Part shown: piece after piece, positions 16,331 to 25,700 of the stretch
How the letters are laid out: each line of letters begins with the position of its first letter
How positions within the stretch are numbered: position 1 is the first letter of the stretch
NCBI RefSeq assembly: GCF_900101855.1
Contig: NZ_FMVC01000001.1
Span: 248,001 to 312,000, forward strand
Direction of reading: 5' to 3'
Length of the DNA: 64,000 nt
DNA from: Flavobacterium anhuiense
GTDB taxonomy: Bacteria; Bacteroidota; Bacteroidia; Flavobacteriales; Flavobacteriaceae
Made by a program: the position numbers and the translations under genes
The notes under the pieces: generated by a model
What the model saw: the letters and a program-made list of their open reading frames with translations, nothing else
What the model was told of the DNA's origin: nothing
Database searches by the model: none

Positions 16331-19114
16331 ATGAAAAAAATTTTACTCTCCTTATTTATCGTTTTCTCTTTTCAATTGTCTTTTGCGCAAAATACGAATG
16401 AGAAATTATCTATTACTTTTAAAGACGAAACCTTAACCAATGCACTTAAAAGTATTGAAGAAGCAACCAAATACAAATTTTACTTTGATCCTACTTGGGT
16501 TAATTCTGAGAAGCAATTAATTTCAGGAACTTATATTGATGTAAAAATCGATGATTTGCTTAATAAGATTTTAAGCAAAACAGACTTGAATTATATCATT
16601 CTAAAAAACAAGGTTATTTTTACTTTAAATAGCACAATTCACGATACTTTACCAGCAAATTATTTTACTGATGCTCCAGCAGAGACGAATCAGAATACAA
16701 ATACCGATAGTGAAAATCCAGTATTTCATCAGCAGTACGATTCTTTAAGCACTTTTACAGTAAACAAAAAGTCTTCTATTGTATTCATTGGTAAAGAAAA
16801 CAAGGAATCTACTAGAAAAACTTTTACAGTTTCTGGATCTATTAGAAACGAAGAAACCGGTAAAGCAGAACCGAATATTTACATTAAAGTTCGAAATAAA
16901 AACATCAACACTTCTACTGATCTTGACGGAAATTATTCTTTGCAGTTACCAAGAGGCATAAACATTATAGAAATTAAATCATTAAGCCATAAAGAAGTGG
17001 TAAAAACCTTAATGGTTTATGATGACGGGCAATTTGATGTTAGCATCAACGAAAAATCAAATCAGCTTGATGAAGTTGTTATTAAAAAGAAAGGACAGAA
17101 AACTACTGAATCTGTTGTTTCAGGCTTAGTTTCTATTGATATTGAAGGAATAAAAAATGTTCCTTTGATACTTGGCGAAAGAGACATTCTAAAAGTTGCC
17201 ACTACCTTCCCTGGTATTAAAACTACAGGTGAAGGTTCTGCAGGATTTAATGTTCGAGGAGGAAAAGACGACCAGAACTTAATCCTCTTAGATAATGCAG
17301 TATTATATAATCCACAGCACTTTTTAGGATTCTTCTCTGCTATTAACCCTTATACGACAAAAAAAGCAGATATCTACAAAGGAAGTATTCCTGCCGATTT
17401 TGGAGGAAGATTATCTTCAGTATTTGATATTGCTACAAAAAATGGAAATCCTGAAAAATTCTCAGGTGAAGGTGCTATTGGCCTTATCACATCAAACCTT
17501 ACGCTTAGTGTTCCAATAGAAAAAAACAAGTCAAGTATTATTGTTGGCGGCCGTGCAACGTATTCTGACTGGATTCTAAAAGCTCTTGACGATGAAGAAT
17601 TAAAAAATAGCCAAGCGGGATTCTATGATGGAATTTTGAAATACAATAACGCTATTAATGCAAACAATAATTTAGAAGCTACCGCATATTACAGCCATGA
17701 CCGTTTTAGCTTAAGTTCAGACTCTATTTATAAGTATAGCAACAGATTGGCTTCATTAAAATGGGATCATACTTTTAACAAAAAAAACAAAGCTGCTTTT
17801 ATTTTCACAAACAGTGAATATAAATTCAACATTGATTATGATTCTGACGACATAAATTCGTTTGATTTTGGCTATAAAGTAAATGAATCACAATTACAGG
17901 CAAAATTTAGCTATCAGCTAAATCCAAAACATACTTTTTCTTACGGACTTGCTAGTAAACTATACAATGTTTCACCTGGATATCAGCATCCAACAAAACC
18001 AGAGGCTACTTTAGTTGCAACAGACGTTGAAAAAGAAAAAGCATTGGAATCTGCAGTTTATTTGTCAGACAGTTATAAATTCAGTGATAAATTGCTTATT
18101 GATCTTGGGTTGAGATATTCTTATTACATGTCACTAGGGCCTGGTCAAGTAAATACCTATGCTCCCGGCTTGCCATTGAGCGATGAAACTGTAACCGGAA
18201 CAACGACCTATAAAAATAATGAAGTTATACAAACCTATGGTGGTCTTGAACCTCGTATTGCTGCAAGATATTCTTTCACAGAAGATTTCTCGATTAAAGC
18301 AGGTTATGATGTAACTCGCCAGTATATTCACTTATTATCAAGCAACGTTACACAATCTCCAACAGATACTTGGAAATTATCTGATTCTAATGTAAAACCT
18401 CAAACTGCTCAACAGGTTTCTTTAGGTTTATTTAAAACTCTAAAAGATGAAGAATACGAAGTAAGCTTAGAAGGATATTACAAAAGATCAAAAAACATTC
18501 TTGATTACAAAGTTGGAGCTCAATTATTGCTTAATCAAAATGTTGAAACTGAGCTTTTGCAAGGAGAAGGAAAGGCATATGGAGTGGAGCTCTTGTTAAA
18601 AAAATCAACTGGAAGATTAAACGGTTGGATTGGATATACTTATTCTCGTACTTTTATCAAGCTTGATAGCCAATTCAGCTCTGAAATCGTAAATAATGGT
18701 GAATATTTCCCTGCGAATTTTGATAAACCTCATGACTTAAGTGCAATTTTAAACTATAGATTTACAAAACGTTACAGCTTATCGACTAACTTTTTGTATC
18801 AAACAGGAAGACCAATAACATATCCTATTGGTACTTTCCAATACGGAAATTCACAATATACTTTGTATAGCGACAGAAATGCCTATAGAATTCCAGATTA
18901 CATTCGTTTAGATATTGGAATTAACATTGAAGGAAATCATAAAATTAAAAAGTTAGCGCACAGTTTCTGGAATATTTCTATTTACAATGTTCTAGGAAGA
19001 AACAATCCCTATTCTATTTATTTCGTAACAGATCAAAATGGAAAAGTAAAGGGTTATAAGACATCTATATTCTCAATACCTGTACCAAGTATTACTTATA
19101 ATTTTAAATTTTAG
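16331..19114 (+). CDS. TonB-dependent receptor with STN and carboxypeptidase-like domains
   Basis: The 927-residue outer-membrane receptor has a signal peptide (1-19), an STN (secretin/TonB short N-terminal) domain at about 25-100 (LTNALKSIEEATKYKFYFDP), a linker, a carboxypeptidase-D-like regulatory domain at about 165-240 (SGSIRNEETGKAEPNIYIKV), a plug (GFNVRGGKDDQNLILLDNAV) and a 22-strand-type barrel. STN receptors usually signal to a FecR-type anti-sigma factor, but no FecR or ECF sigma gene lies nearby. Three DUF4249 lipoproteins follow, a pairing seen in many Bacteroidota. The transported ligand is unknown. Confidence 0.9.
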   Translation: MKKILLSLFIVFSFQLSFAQNTNEKLSITFKDETLTNALKSIEEATKYKFYFDPTWVNSEKQLISGTYIDVKIDDLLNKILSKTDLNYIILKNKVIFTLNSTIHDTLPANYFTDAPAETNQNTNTDSENPVFHQQYDSLSTFTVNKKSSIVFIGKENKESTRKTFTVSGSIRNEETGKAEPNIYIKVRNKNINTSTDLDGNYSLQLPRGINIIEIKSLSHKEVVKTLMVYDDGQFDVSINEKSNQLDEVVIKKKGQKTTESVVSGLVSIDIEGIKNVPLILGERDILKVATTFPGIKTTGEGSAGFNVRGGKDDQNLILLDNAVLYNPQHFLGFFSAINPYTTKKADIYKGSIPADFGGRLSSVFDIATKNGNPEKFSGEGAIGLITSNLTLSVPIEKNKSSIIVGGRATYSDWILKALDDEELKNSQAGFYDGILKYNNAINANNNLEATAYYSHDRFSLSSDSIYKYSNRLASLKWDHTFNKKNKAAFIFTNSEYKFNIDYDSDDINSFDFGYKVNESQLQAKFSYQLNPKHTFSYGLASKLYNVSPGYQHPTKPEATLVATDVEKEKALESAVYLSDSYKFSDKLLIDLGLRYSYYMSLGPGQVNTYAPGLPLSDETVTGTTTYKNNEVIQTYGGLEPRIAARYSFTEDFSIKAGYDVTRQYIHLLSSNVTQSPTDTWKLSDSNVKPQTAQQVSLGLFKTLKDEEYEVSLEGYYKRSKNILDYKVGAQLLLNQNVETELLQGEGKAYGVELLLKKSTGRLNGWIGYTYSRTFIKLDSQFSSEIVNNGEYFPANFDKPHDLSAILNYRFTKRYSLSTNFLYQTGRPITYPIGTFQYGNSQYTLYSDRNAYRIPDYIRLDIGINIEGNHKIKKLAHSFWNISIYNVLGRNNPYSIYFVTDQNGKVKGYKTSIFSIPVPSITYNFKF

Positions 19115-19121
19115 CATTAAA

Positions 19122-20306
19122 ATGAAAAATTACAGTCTATACAAGATTATTATTTTACTTGTAACTGCTATTGCAATTAATGGCTGTACAGAGGCGTATC
19201 CATTGGTAACAAACAGGTTTGAAGATGTTCTGATTGTTGAAGCTAATTTTACCAACGAGCTTAAAAAACAGGAAGTGAAACTTACCAAATCTGCAAGGTT
19301 TGAAGATGACGACTATCTTCCGGAAAGCGGAGCAGAAGTTTTCATCTCAGATGATGCTGGCAATAAATATAATTTTAGTGAAGACTCTGACAGATATGTT
19401 TCGGATATAGAATTTCAGGCTGTGCCAAATGTAAAATATCAGTTACACATTAACACCAAAGACGGTAGATCGTTTGCATCATCGCCAGAAATGCTTACCA
19501 CGATAACTCCCATGCAAAGTGTGGTGGCAACAATAGAGCAAAAGGATGATATTAATGGTGTCGGTATTCGTGTCAATAGTTTTGATCCTACAGCTACATC
19601 GACCTATTATAGGTTTGAGTACGAGGAAACCTACAAGGTAGTTGCACCAAAATGGCTGCCAATTAAACTTGTATGGAATGGCGGACCAACCTTTGAATCG
19701 AATTCTGCAGACACTAAGACTTGCTATGGGTCTAATAAAAGCATCGGATTTATGCTGTTAAACACAAACAAATTAAAAGAAGACAGAGTAGATTATCGCA
19801 TTCGATTTATTAGCGACCAAGATTATATTATCACACACAGATACAGTATTTTGGTTAGACAGTATGTAGAAAGTCTGGCAGCTTACAGTTACTACAATAC
19901 ATTAAATAAAACAGCTGTTTCAGGAGGAACTATAACTTCCCCTTTGCAACCTGGTCTTTTATTGGGTAATTTAAAATCAACTAATGGTAACGCAAAAATT
20001 TCAGGCTATTTTGATGTATGCTCCGTATCTACAGAACGGATTTATTTTAATTGGGAGGATCTATTTCCTGGTAAATTCCCTCCGCCTTATGCAGTAGACT
20101 GCACACAATTTTGTTATGCAGAAGAACCTAATAATCCTGTTCCTTGTACACACTGTTGTTCTTATATGGAGGATTTACCTCTAGGAAAAATAACCTATTT
20201 TTCTGGAGATGGTAACAGTAACCTCAAAACATTTTGGGTTGATGCTCCATGCGGAGATTGCACAAAAATTGCATCTAATATAAAGCCTCCTTTTTGGGTA
20301 GATTAA
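19122..20306 (+). CDS. DUF4249 lipoprotein, copy 1
   Basis: The 394-residue protein is an outer-membrane-type lipoprotein with lipobox AINGC (C22) followed by TEAYPLVTNRFEDVL, a signature shared by all three copies. An N-terminal Ig-like or beta-sandwich region (about 40-130) is followed by the DUF4249 body (RFEYEETYKVVAPKW) and a cysteine-rich C-terminal part with CTHCC and CGDCTKI. It starts 7 bases after the receptor. DUF4249 proteins are thought to partner TonB-dependent receptors, perhaps as surface lids comparable to SusD, but this is inference. It is most similar to copy 2. Confidence 0.85.
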   Translation: MKNYSLYKIIILLVTAIAINGCTEAYPLVTNRFEDVLIVEANFTNELKKQEVKLTKSARFEDDDYLPESGAEVFISDDAGNKYNFSEDSDRYVSDIEFQAVPNVKYQLHINTKDGRSFASSPEMLTTITPMQSVVATIEQKDDINGVGIRVNSFDPTATSTYYRFEYEETYKVVAPKWLPIKLVWNGGPTFESNSADTKTCYGSNKSIGFMLLNTNKLKEDRVDYRIRFISDQDYIITHRYSILVRQYVESLAAYSYYNTLNKTAVSGGTITSPLQPGLLLGNLKSTNGNAKISGYFDVCSVSTERIYFNWEDLFPGKFPPPYAVDCTQFCYAEEPNNPVPCTHCCSYMEDLPLGKITYFSGDGNSNLKTFWVDAPCGDCTKIASNIKPPFWVD

Positions 20307-20361
20307 ATAAAAGTTATCTAGTTTTTAAAAGATTAAATCAACTTAAAAAGAATATCAATAA

Positions 20362-21555
20362 ATGAAATTTTATTTAATAAAAAATATAGCCCTCTTCATA
20401 CTTCTCACAGTCTTTTTTAATAGCTGTACAGAAGCATATCCGTTAGTAACAAACAGATATGAAGAGGTCTTAGTCGTTGAAGCCAACATAACCAACGAAC
20501 TTAAAAAACAGGAAATAAAACTTACCAAATCTGCTAAATTTGAAGACGAAGGCTATCTTTCTGAAACTGGAGCAGAGGTTTTTATTACAGACGATGCTGG
20601 AAATAAATACAACTTTACTGAAGATTCTGAAAAATATGTCTCAGATATAGACTTTCAAGCAGTTCCTAATACCAAATATCAATTGCATATTAACACTAAA
20701 GACGGCAGATCTTTTGAATCATTGCCTGAAATGCTTACAACTATAAATCCAATGCAAAGTGTAGTGGCAGCCGTTGAAGAAAAAGATGGCGTAAATGGTG
20801 TTGGCATTCTTGTTAATAGCTTTGATCCAGCTAGCTCGTCAACGTATTATAGATACGAATATGAGGAAACCTACAAAGTTATCGCGCCAAAATGGAGAAA
20901 AACAACATTAAAATTGGATGCAAATGGCTTTCCTTATTTTGTCACAAATAATCCAGATACCCAGACTTGTTATGGTTCTAAAAAAAATGTAGAATTATTA
21001 TTAACAAGTACAAATGATCTAAAAGAGGATCGAGTAAATTATTTAATTCGATTTATTAACGATCAAGATTATATAATTACAACCCGATATAGCATTTTGG
21101 TAAAACAATACATCGAAAGTCAAGCAGCATATAATTACTACAATACATTAAAGAAAACAGCAGCTTCCGGAGGAACTATTGTCTCACCAAATCAGCCTGG
21201 TTTTTTAATAGGCAATCTAAGATCTACTAATAACTCAAACAGTAAAATAGCAGGGTATTTTGATGTCTGCTCTGTATCTACGGAACGAATTTATTTTAAC
21301 TACGAAGATTTATTCCCTGGTAAATTCCCTCCACCTTATATTGTAGACTGTAAAGAATTTTGCTACTCAGAAGCAGAAGCTTTTGTTCCTGATCCTTGTA
21401 CGCATTTCGGTACTTATTTTGACGATTTATCCTTAGAAAAAATAATTTATTTTTCGGGAACAGGAGGCAGTTTTACCTATTGGGTTGAACCTCCTTGTGG
21501 AGACTGTACAACAATTGCATCTAGCATAAAACCTCCGTTTTGGGTAGATAACTAA
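20362..21555 (+). CDS. DUF4249 lipoprotein, copy 2
   Basis: The 397-residue lipoprotein (lipobox FFNSC, C22) is a close paralog of copy 1, with long identical stretches such as SCTEAYPLVTNR/GCTEAYPLVTNR, YQLHINTKDGRSF and NPDTQTCYGS. The C-terminal PCGDCTTIASSIKPPFWVD is nearly the same as in copy 1, while the CTHCC motif is replaced by CTHFG. The 55-base gap from copy 1 holds no terminator, so it belongs to the same transcript. The high similarity indicates a fairly recent tandem duplication. Confidence 0.85.
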   Translation: MKFYLIKNIALFILLTVFFNSCTEAYPLVTNRYEEVLVVEANITNELKKQEIKLTKSAKFEDEGYLSETGAEVFITDDAGNKYNFTEDSEKYVSDIDFQAVPNTKYQLHINTKDGRSFESLPEMLTTINPMQSVVAAVEEKDGVNGVGILVNSFDPASSSTYYRYEYEETYKVIAPKWRKTTLKLDANGFPYFVTNNPDTQTCYGSKKNVELLLTSTNDLKEDRVNYLIRFINDQDYIITTRYSILVKQYIESQAAYNYYNTLKKTAASGGTIVSPNQPGFLIGNLRSTNNSNSKIAGYFDVCSVSTERIYFNYEDLFPGKFPPPYIVDCKEFCYSEAEAFVPDPCTHFGTYFDDLSLEKIIYFSGTGGSFTYWVEPPCGDCTTIASSIKPPFWVDN

Positions 21556-21613
21556 AAAACGATGATTTCTTAATGAAAGTCAGAACCAGATTAAAAAAGA
21601 ATATATTCAAGCC

Positions 21614-22789
21614 ATGAAATTTCATATAATAAAAAACACGATCCTTCTAACACTTCTTACGATCCTTTTTTGTGGTTGTACAGAAACATTCCCTCTTGTT
21701 ACCAATACTTATGAAGAAATAATTGTTATTGAAGCAACATTAACAAATGAACTTAAAAACCAAGAGATTAAAATAACCAAAACTTCAAAATTTGAAGACG
21801 AGAAAGTAGCTGTTGAAAGCGGAGCTAAAGTTATCGTTAAGGATGACCAAAATAACGAATATTTATTTGAAGAAAATTCGGGAGTATATAAATCTCAAGT
21901 AGCTTTTCAGGCTGCTCCAGACAGAAAATATACTTTGGAAGTTACTACCAAAAATGGAAAAATATATCAATCAAGCCCTCAAACTTTAACAACAGTAAAT
22001 CCTATACAAAGTGTTGTCCCAGCACTAGCGACAAATAAAGACAATGAAACTGGAGTTCAAATCAATGTTAATACTTACGACCCAGCAAAATCTTCAAAGT
22101 ATTACAGATATGAATATGAAGAGACTTTTAAAGTTGTTGCTCCAAGATGGTCTACATTAAAAATCATCACAACCAGTCCGCAAACTGTTGCCTTAATTGA
22201 GAATGATCCAAACACTAGAATTTGCTACTCTAATGCTAAATCTACAAACATTATTTTAGTAAATACAAACGACCAAGCAGAAGATCGCGTAAATCTTCCA
22301 ATAAGATTTATCGAGGAAAATAATTACATTATTGGCCATCGTTATAGCATATTAGTAAAACAATATATAGAAGGATTGGAAGCTTATACTTTTCATAAGA
22401 CAATGCGAGATATTGCAAGTTCTGAAAGTATATTGTCTCCAAAACAGCCAGGACTAATTTCTGGAAATATAAGATGCATTAATGATTCTTCTACAAAAGT
22501 TATTGGTTTTTTTGATGTAGCATCGTATTCAGAACAAAGAATATTTTTTAATTATACTGATTTTTTTCCAAACAAACCGATTCCTTACTTTAACACCTGC
22601 GACGATATTATGTATAGATTTTGTTTTGGAGGAGAGGATTGCGAAGGAGAAACTATGATTTATAATATAAATCGTAACTTAAACACCTACATCACAAATA
22701 GTGGCATAATTTATACTATGGTCGATAGTGTATGCGGAGATTGCACATCATTTTCATCTAACATAAAACCTTCATTTTGGACAGAATAA
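21614..22789 (+). CDS. DUF4249 lipoprotein, copy 3 (diverged)
   Basis: The 391-residue lipoprotein (lipobox LFCGC, C22) shares the same frame of motifs, TETFPLVTNTYEEI, YRYEYEETFKVVAPRW, HRYSILVKQYIEG and a C-terminal VCGDCTSFSSNIKPSFW, but is clearly more diverged from copies 1 and 2 than they are from each other. The Asp-Gly rich insert and the cysteines in the last 60 residues differ. Its stop overlaps the next gene by 13 bases. The order of divergence suggests an older duplication gave copy 3 and a later one gave copies 1 and 2. Confidence 0.85.
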   Translation: MKFHIIKNTILLTLLTILFCGCTETFPLVTNTYEEIIVIEATLTNELKNQEIKITKTSKFEDEKVAVESGAKVIVKDDQNNEYLFEENSGVYKSQVAFQAAPDRKYTLEVTTKNGKIYQSSPQTLTTVNPIQSVVPALATNKDNETGVQINVNTYDPAKSSKYYRYEYEETFKVVAPRWSTLKIITTSPQTVALIENDPNTRICYSNAKSTNIILVNTNDQAEDRVNLPIRFIEENNYIIGHRYSILVKQYIEGLEAYTFHKTMRDIASSESILSPKQPGLISGNIRCINDSSTKVIGFFDVASYSEQRIFFNYTDFFPNKPIPYFNTCDDIMYRFCFGGEDCEGETMIYNINRNLNTYITNSGIIYTMVDSVCGDCTSFSSNIKPSFWTE

Positions 22790-24507
22790 AACACATCCTT
22801 TTATTGTTTGTATTGATTAATACACAATTTAGCAGAGCACAACAGACTATCACTTTAGATGAAACTTTGTATGTTCATTCTAATGCTACATCATTTGTAA
22901 CAGGTGAAACTTTATTATACAAAGTTTACTGCCTAAAGTCGTCCGATAAAACACCAAGCAACATAAGTAAAATAGCTTATGTAGAAATTGTTGACAGTAA
23001 TCAAAAATCTGTATTTAACACTAAAATCGCACTCGAAAATGGAGTGGGACAAGGTGATTATTTTATTCCGACCACTTTAAAAACGGGCAGTTATAAATTA
23101 ATCGGATTTACCAATTGGATGCTGAACAAACCTATTTCTGAATTGTTTCAATTAAACATCAATATTATCAATCCGTATAAAACAGATGAAAAAACTAATG
23201 CTGAAAAAGTTTTAGCCAATAGCTCAAAAGCAAATGTTTCAGAAAACTTAAAAAATGAAAACATAGCACTAAACTTGAACAAAAAAACGTTTACAAATCG
23301 AGAATTGGTAGACTTAAAAATTGAGGCTTCAAATAAAGATTTTAAAGACGGAAACTATTCGCTTTCGGTTAGAAAATTAGACAATATCCCTGCGACAGAT
23401 AAAATTTCTGCTGTTGCATTTGCTTCTAATCCTTCTTATCCTATGGCATTAGATCTACAAAAACAAGATCAGAAAATAGTTTTGCCAGAAGTTAGGGGCG
23501 AAATCATTTCTGGAAAAATTTCTGCTAAAAATAACGTAGACCCAATTGCAAATATTTCTGTTGGATTATCTATTCCGGGAAAATCTTTTGCTTTCAAAGT
23601 TGTAAAAACCGATATGAATGGAAACTTTATTTTCAGCATCGGGAAAACATTTTATACTCCAAATATAATTTTACAGATCATTGATGAAAAAGCCAATGCT
23701 TATAACCTTGTTGTAGATAATGGTCCTGAAATAGACTACTCGAAACTATCATTTGATAAAAACACAAGTCTATCTTATACTTTTAAGGAAAGCTTATTAG
23801 AAAGATCTGTTTCTAGTCAGGTAGAAAATGCTTATTTTCATAAAAAAGTAGACAATATCGAGAAAAGTCCTTCAACAGATGCATTTTATTATCCTCTTGC
23901 TAAAGAATATATTTTAGATGACTACACTCGTTTCAAAACGCTGAAAGAAACTATCACTGAGGTTGTTGTAGAAATTTATTCAAAACAAAAAGATAACAAT
24001 CTTTATTTGCATGTAACCGATCCTAGTGTTTTTCCTCAGCTTCCAGAATCTGCACTTGTTCTTGTGGATGGACAATATGTTGAAAATGCAAACGATTTGG
24101 CATTGTACAGCATGAAAAATGTCTACAAAATTGAACTTATAGTAGGAAGATATTATCTTGGTCCAAGATCTTTTAACGGGTTAATTAGTTTTACCACTTT
24201 CAATAAAGATTTTAAAAGTACTCAAACAGGAAGTTTCATAGCAAAGCCAACAGTTTTAAGACCGCAACCAAAAAAAATTTACAATAAAGTAAAATACGAA
24301 AGTGGTTCTGACAATGACAGAATTCCAGACTTCAGAAATCAGTTGCTTTGGAATCCTGAAGCACATGTAGACAAGAATTCTGAAACTTCATTTTATACTT
24401 CAGATCTAACAGGAACATTTGAAATAAGACTTGAAGGTTTTACTAAAAATGGAATTCCTGTGTCAATTTCAGAAAACATTGAAGTTCAAAATACGGTCGT
24501 GAATTAA
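22777..24507 (+). CDS. Large secreted protein with MG2-like N-terminal domain
   Basis: The 576-residue protein has a signal peptide (1-21, ending SRAQ) and an N-terminal beta-sandwich (about 22-125: VHSNATSFVTGETLLYKVYC, GSYKLIGFTNWML) that resembles macroglobulin MG2 domains. A later segment (about 235-300: RGEIISGKISAKNNVDPIAN) looks like a carboxypeptidase-like regulatory domain. I chose the TTG at 22777, since no ATG or GTG gives a signal peptide; it overlaps the previous stop by 13 bases. Proteins of this type often close DUF4249/TonB receptor loci. The domain calls are by eye and the function is unknown. Confidence 0.7.
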   Translation: MDRIKHILLLFVLINTQFSRAQQTITLDETLYVHSNATSFVTGETLLYKVYCLKSSDKTPSNISKIAYVEIVDSNQKSVFNTKIALENGVGQGDYFIPTTLKTGSYKLIGFTNWMLNKPISELFQLNINIINPYKTDEKTNAEKVLANSSKANVSENLKNENIALNLNKKTFTNRELVDLKIEASNKDFKDGNYSLSVRKLDNIPATDKISAVAFASNPSYPMALDLQKQDQKIVLPEVRGEIISGKISAKNNVDPIANISVGLSIPGKSFAFKVVKTDMNGNFIFSIGKTFYTPNIILQIIDEKANAYNLVVDNGPEIDYSKLSFDKNTSLSYTFKESLLERSVSSQVENAYFHKKVDNIEKSPSTDAFYYPLAKEYILDDYTRFKTLKETITEVVVEIYSKQKDNNLYLHVTDPSVFPQLPESALVLVDGQYVENANDLALYSMKNVYKIELIVGRYYLGPRSFNGLISFTTFNKDFKSTQTGSFIAKPTVLRPQPKKIYNKVKYESGSDNDRIPDFRNQLLWNPEAHVDKNSETSFYTSDLTGTFEIRLEGFTKNGIPVSISENIEVQNTVVN

Positions 24508-24541
24508 AAATTTCATTTTCGAAATAAACATAACACACACA

Positions 24542-24575
24542 AAACCTGCCTATTAAAAGGCAGGTTTCTATTTTT
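24542..24575 (+). terminator. Terminator ending the DUF4249 locus
   Basis: Stem AAACCTGCC (24542-24550) and GGCAGGTTT (24559-24567), 8-nt loop, followed by CTATTTTTAT. It separates the accessory locus from rpoD. Confidence 0.85.
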
Positions 24576-24649
24576 ATAGAATATTTTTAAAATAATTGTA
24601 ACTTTTTCGATACTCCTTACGTATAACCATTTGTACACTTTAAAAAATA

Positions 24650-24654
24650 GGGAG
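24650..24654 (+). promoter_or_regulatory. Shine-Dalgarno-like GGGAG before rpoD
   Basis: GGGAG ends 8 bases before the rpoD ATG, a canonical spacing. Strong Shine-Dalgarno sequences are rare in Bacteroidota, where start sites are usually preceded by A-rich sequence, as at most other genes in this window. Confidence 0.45.
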
Positions 24655-24662
24655 ACAACAAC

Positions 24663-25526
24663 ATGAGACAACTTAAAATCACCAAGCAGGTAACTAATCG
24701 TGAAACTGCATCGTTAGATAAATATCTACAAGAAATTGGAAAAGTTGACCTAATTACCGCTGATGAAGAGGTAGAATTAGCACAAAGAATAAAGGCTGGT
24801 GATCAAAGAGCTTTAGAAAAACTAACAAAAGCCAACCTACGTTTCGTAGTATCTGTGGCTAAACAATATCAAAATCAAGGATTAACTCTTCCTGACTTAA
24901 TTAATGAAGGAAACTTAGGTTTAATTAAAGCGGCTCAACGTTTTGATGAGACTCGTGGTTTTAAATTCATTTCTTACGCTGTATGGTGGATTCGTCAATC
25001 GATTCTTCAAGCTTTAGCTGAACAATCTCGTATTGTACGTTTACCATTAAATAAAATTGGTTCTATCAATAAAATCAACAAAATGTATGCTTTATTAGAG
25101 CAATCTAACGAGCGTCCGCCTTCTGCTGAGGAAATTGCAAAAGAACTTGACATGACTGTAAACGACGTAAAAGAGTCTATGAAAAACTCTGGACGTCACC
25201 TATCTATGGATGCTCCACTTGTGGAAGGAGAAGATTCTAACCTTTATGATGTATTACGTTCTGGCGAATCTCCAAATCCAGACAGAGAATTAATTCACGA
25301 ATCTCTTCGTACTGAAATCGAACGTTCTTTAGAAACATTAACTCCAAGAGAAGCAGATGTTGTTCGTTTATATTTCGGTCTTGGCGATCAACACCCAATG
25401 ACTCTTGAAGAAATTGGAGAAACTTTCGACCTTACTCGTGAGCGTGTTCGTCAAATTAAAGAAAAAGCAATCCGTCGATTGAAACACACTTCTAGAAGTA
25501 AAATCCTTAAAACTTACTTAGGATAA
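24663..25526 (+). CDS. rpoD: Primary sigma factor RpoD (sigma-70 family, Bacteroidota type)
   Basis: This 287-residue sigma factor lacks the long non-conserved region and most of region 1.1 found in E. coli RpoD, as is normal for the Bacteroidota housekeeping sigma. Region 1.2/2 is visible as [47 protein letters not shown] and the -10 recognition helix [17 protein letters not shown]. Region 3 follows (about 135-200) and region 4 has [26 protein letters not shown], the -35 binding helix-turn-helix. This protein would recognise the TTG/TAnnTTTG promoters noted here. Confidence 0.97.
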   Translation: MRQLKITKQVTNRETASLDKYLQEIGKVDLITADEEVELAQRIKAGDQRALEKLTKANLRFVVSVAKQYQNQGLTLPDLINEGNLGLIKAAQRFDETRGFKFISYAVWWIRQSILQALAEQSRIVRLPLNKIGSINKINKMYALLEQSNERPPSAEEIAKELDMTVNDVKESMKNSGRHLSMDAPLVEGEDSNLYDVLRSGESPNPDRELIHESLRTEIERSLETLTPREADVVRLYFGLGDQHPMTLEEIGETFDLTRERVRQIKEKAIRRLKHTSRSKILKTYLG

Positions 25527-25541
25527 GACAATATTTGTTTC

Positions 25542-25595
25542 AGGTTTAAAGTTTCAAGCTGCTTTGTGTAACTTGAAACATAAAACATGAAACCT
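25542..25595. repeat. Nested intergenic inverted repeat
   Basis: GTTTCAAG (25551-25558) pairs with CTTGAAAC (25572-25579), and outside it AGGTTT (25542-25547) pairs with AAACCT (25590-25595). Together they form a long, interrupted hairpin 16 bases after the rpoD stop. It has no T-run and is followed by the true terminator. Confidence 0.5.
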
Positions 25596-25647
25596 TTGTA
25601 CCGCAAACAACAGTTTGATTGACTGTTCGTTTTTTGATTGATGATTG

Positions 25648-25676
25648 AAACTCCGGCTGATTACCGGAGTTTTTTA
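25648..25676 (+). terminator. Terminator after rpoD
   Basis: Perfect 9-bp stem AAACTCCGG (25648-25656) and CCGGAGTTT (25664-25672) with a 7-nt loop and a following T-run. The gap 25527-25886 otherwise holds the two inverted repeats described separately. Confidence 0.9.
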
Positions 25677-25700
25677 TTTTTTCTTTCAACGTTTTTTTAC

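Noticed and set aside
22786..22850. Later start codons (for example TTG codons after 22800) for the MG2-like protein
   Set aside because: They would remove most of the signal peptide; the TTG at 22777 gives a complete one.
25542..25595. Small regulatory RNA after rpoD
   Set aside because: The nested inverted repeat could fold, but I see no promoter and it lies in the rpoD 3' untranslated region, so I keep it as a repeat.
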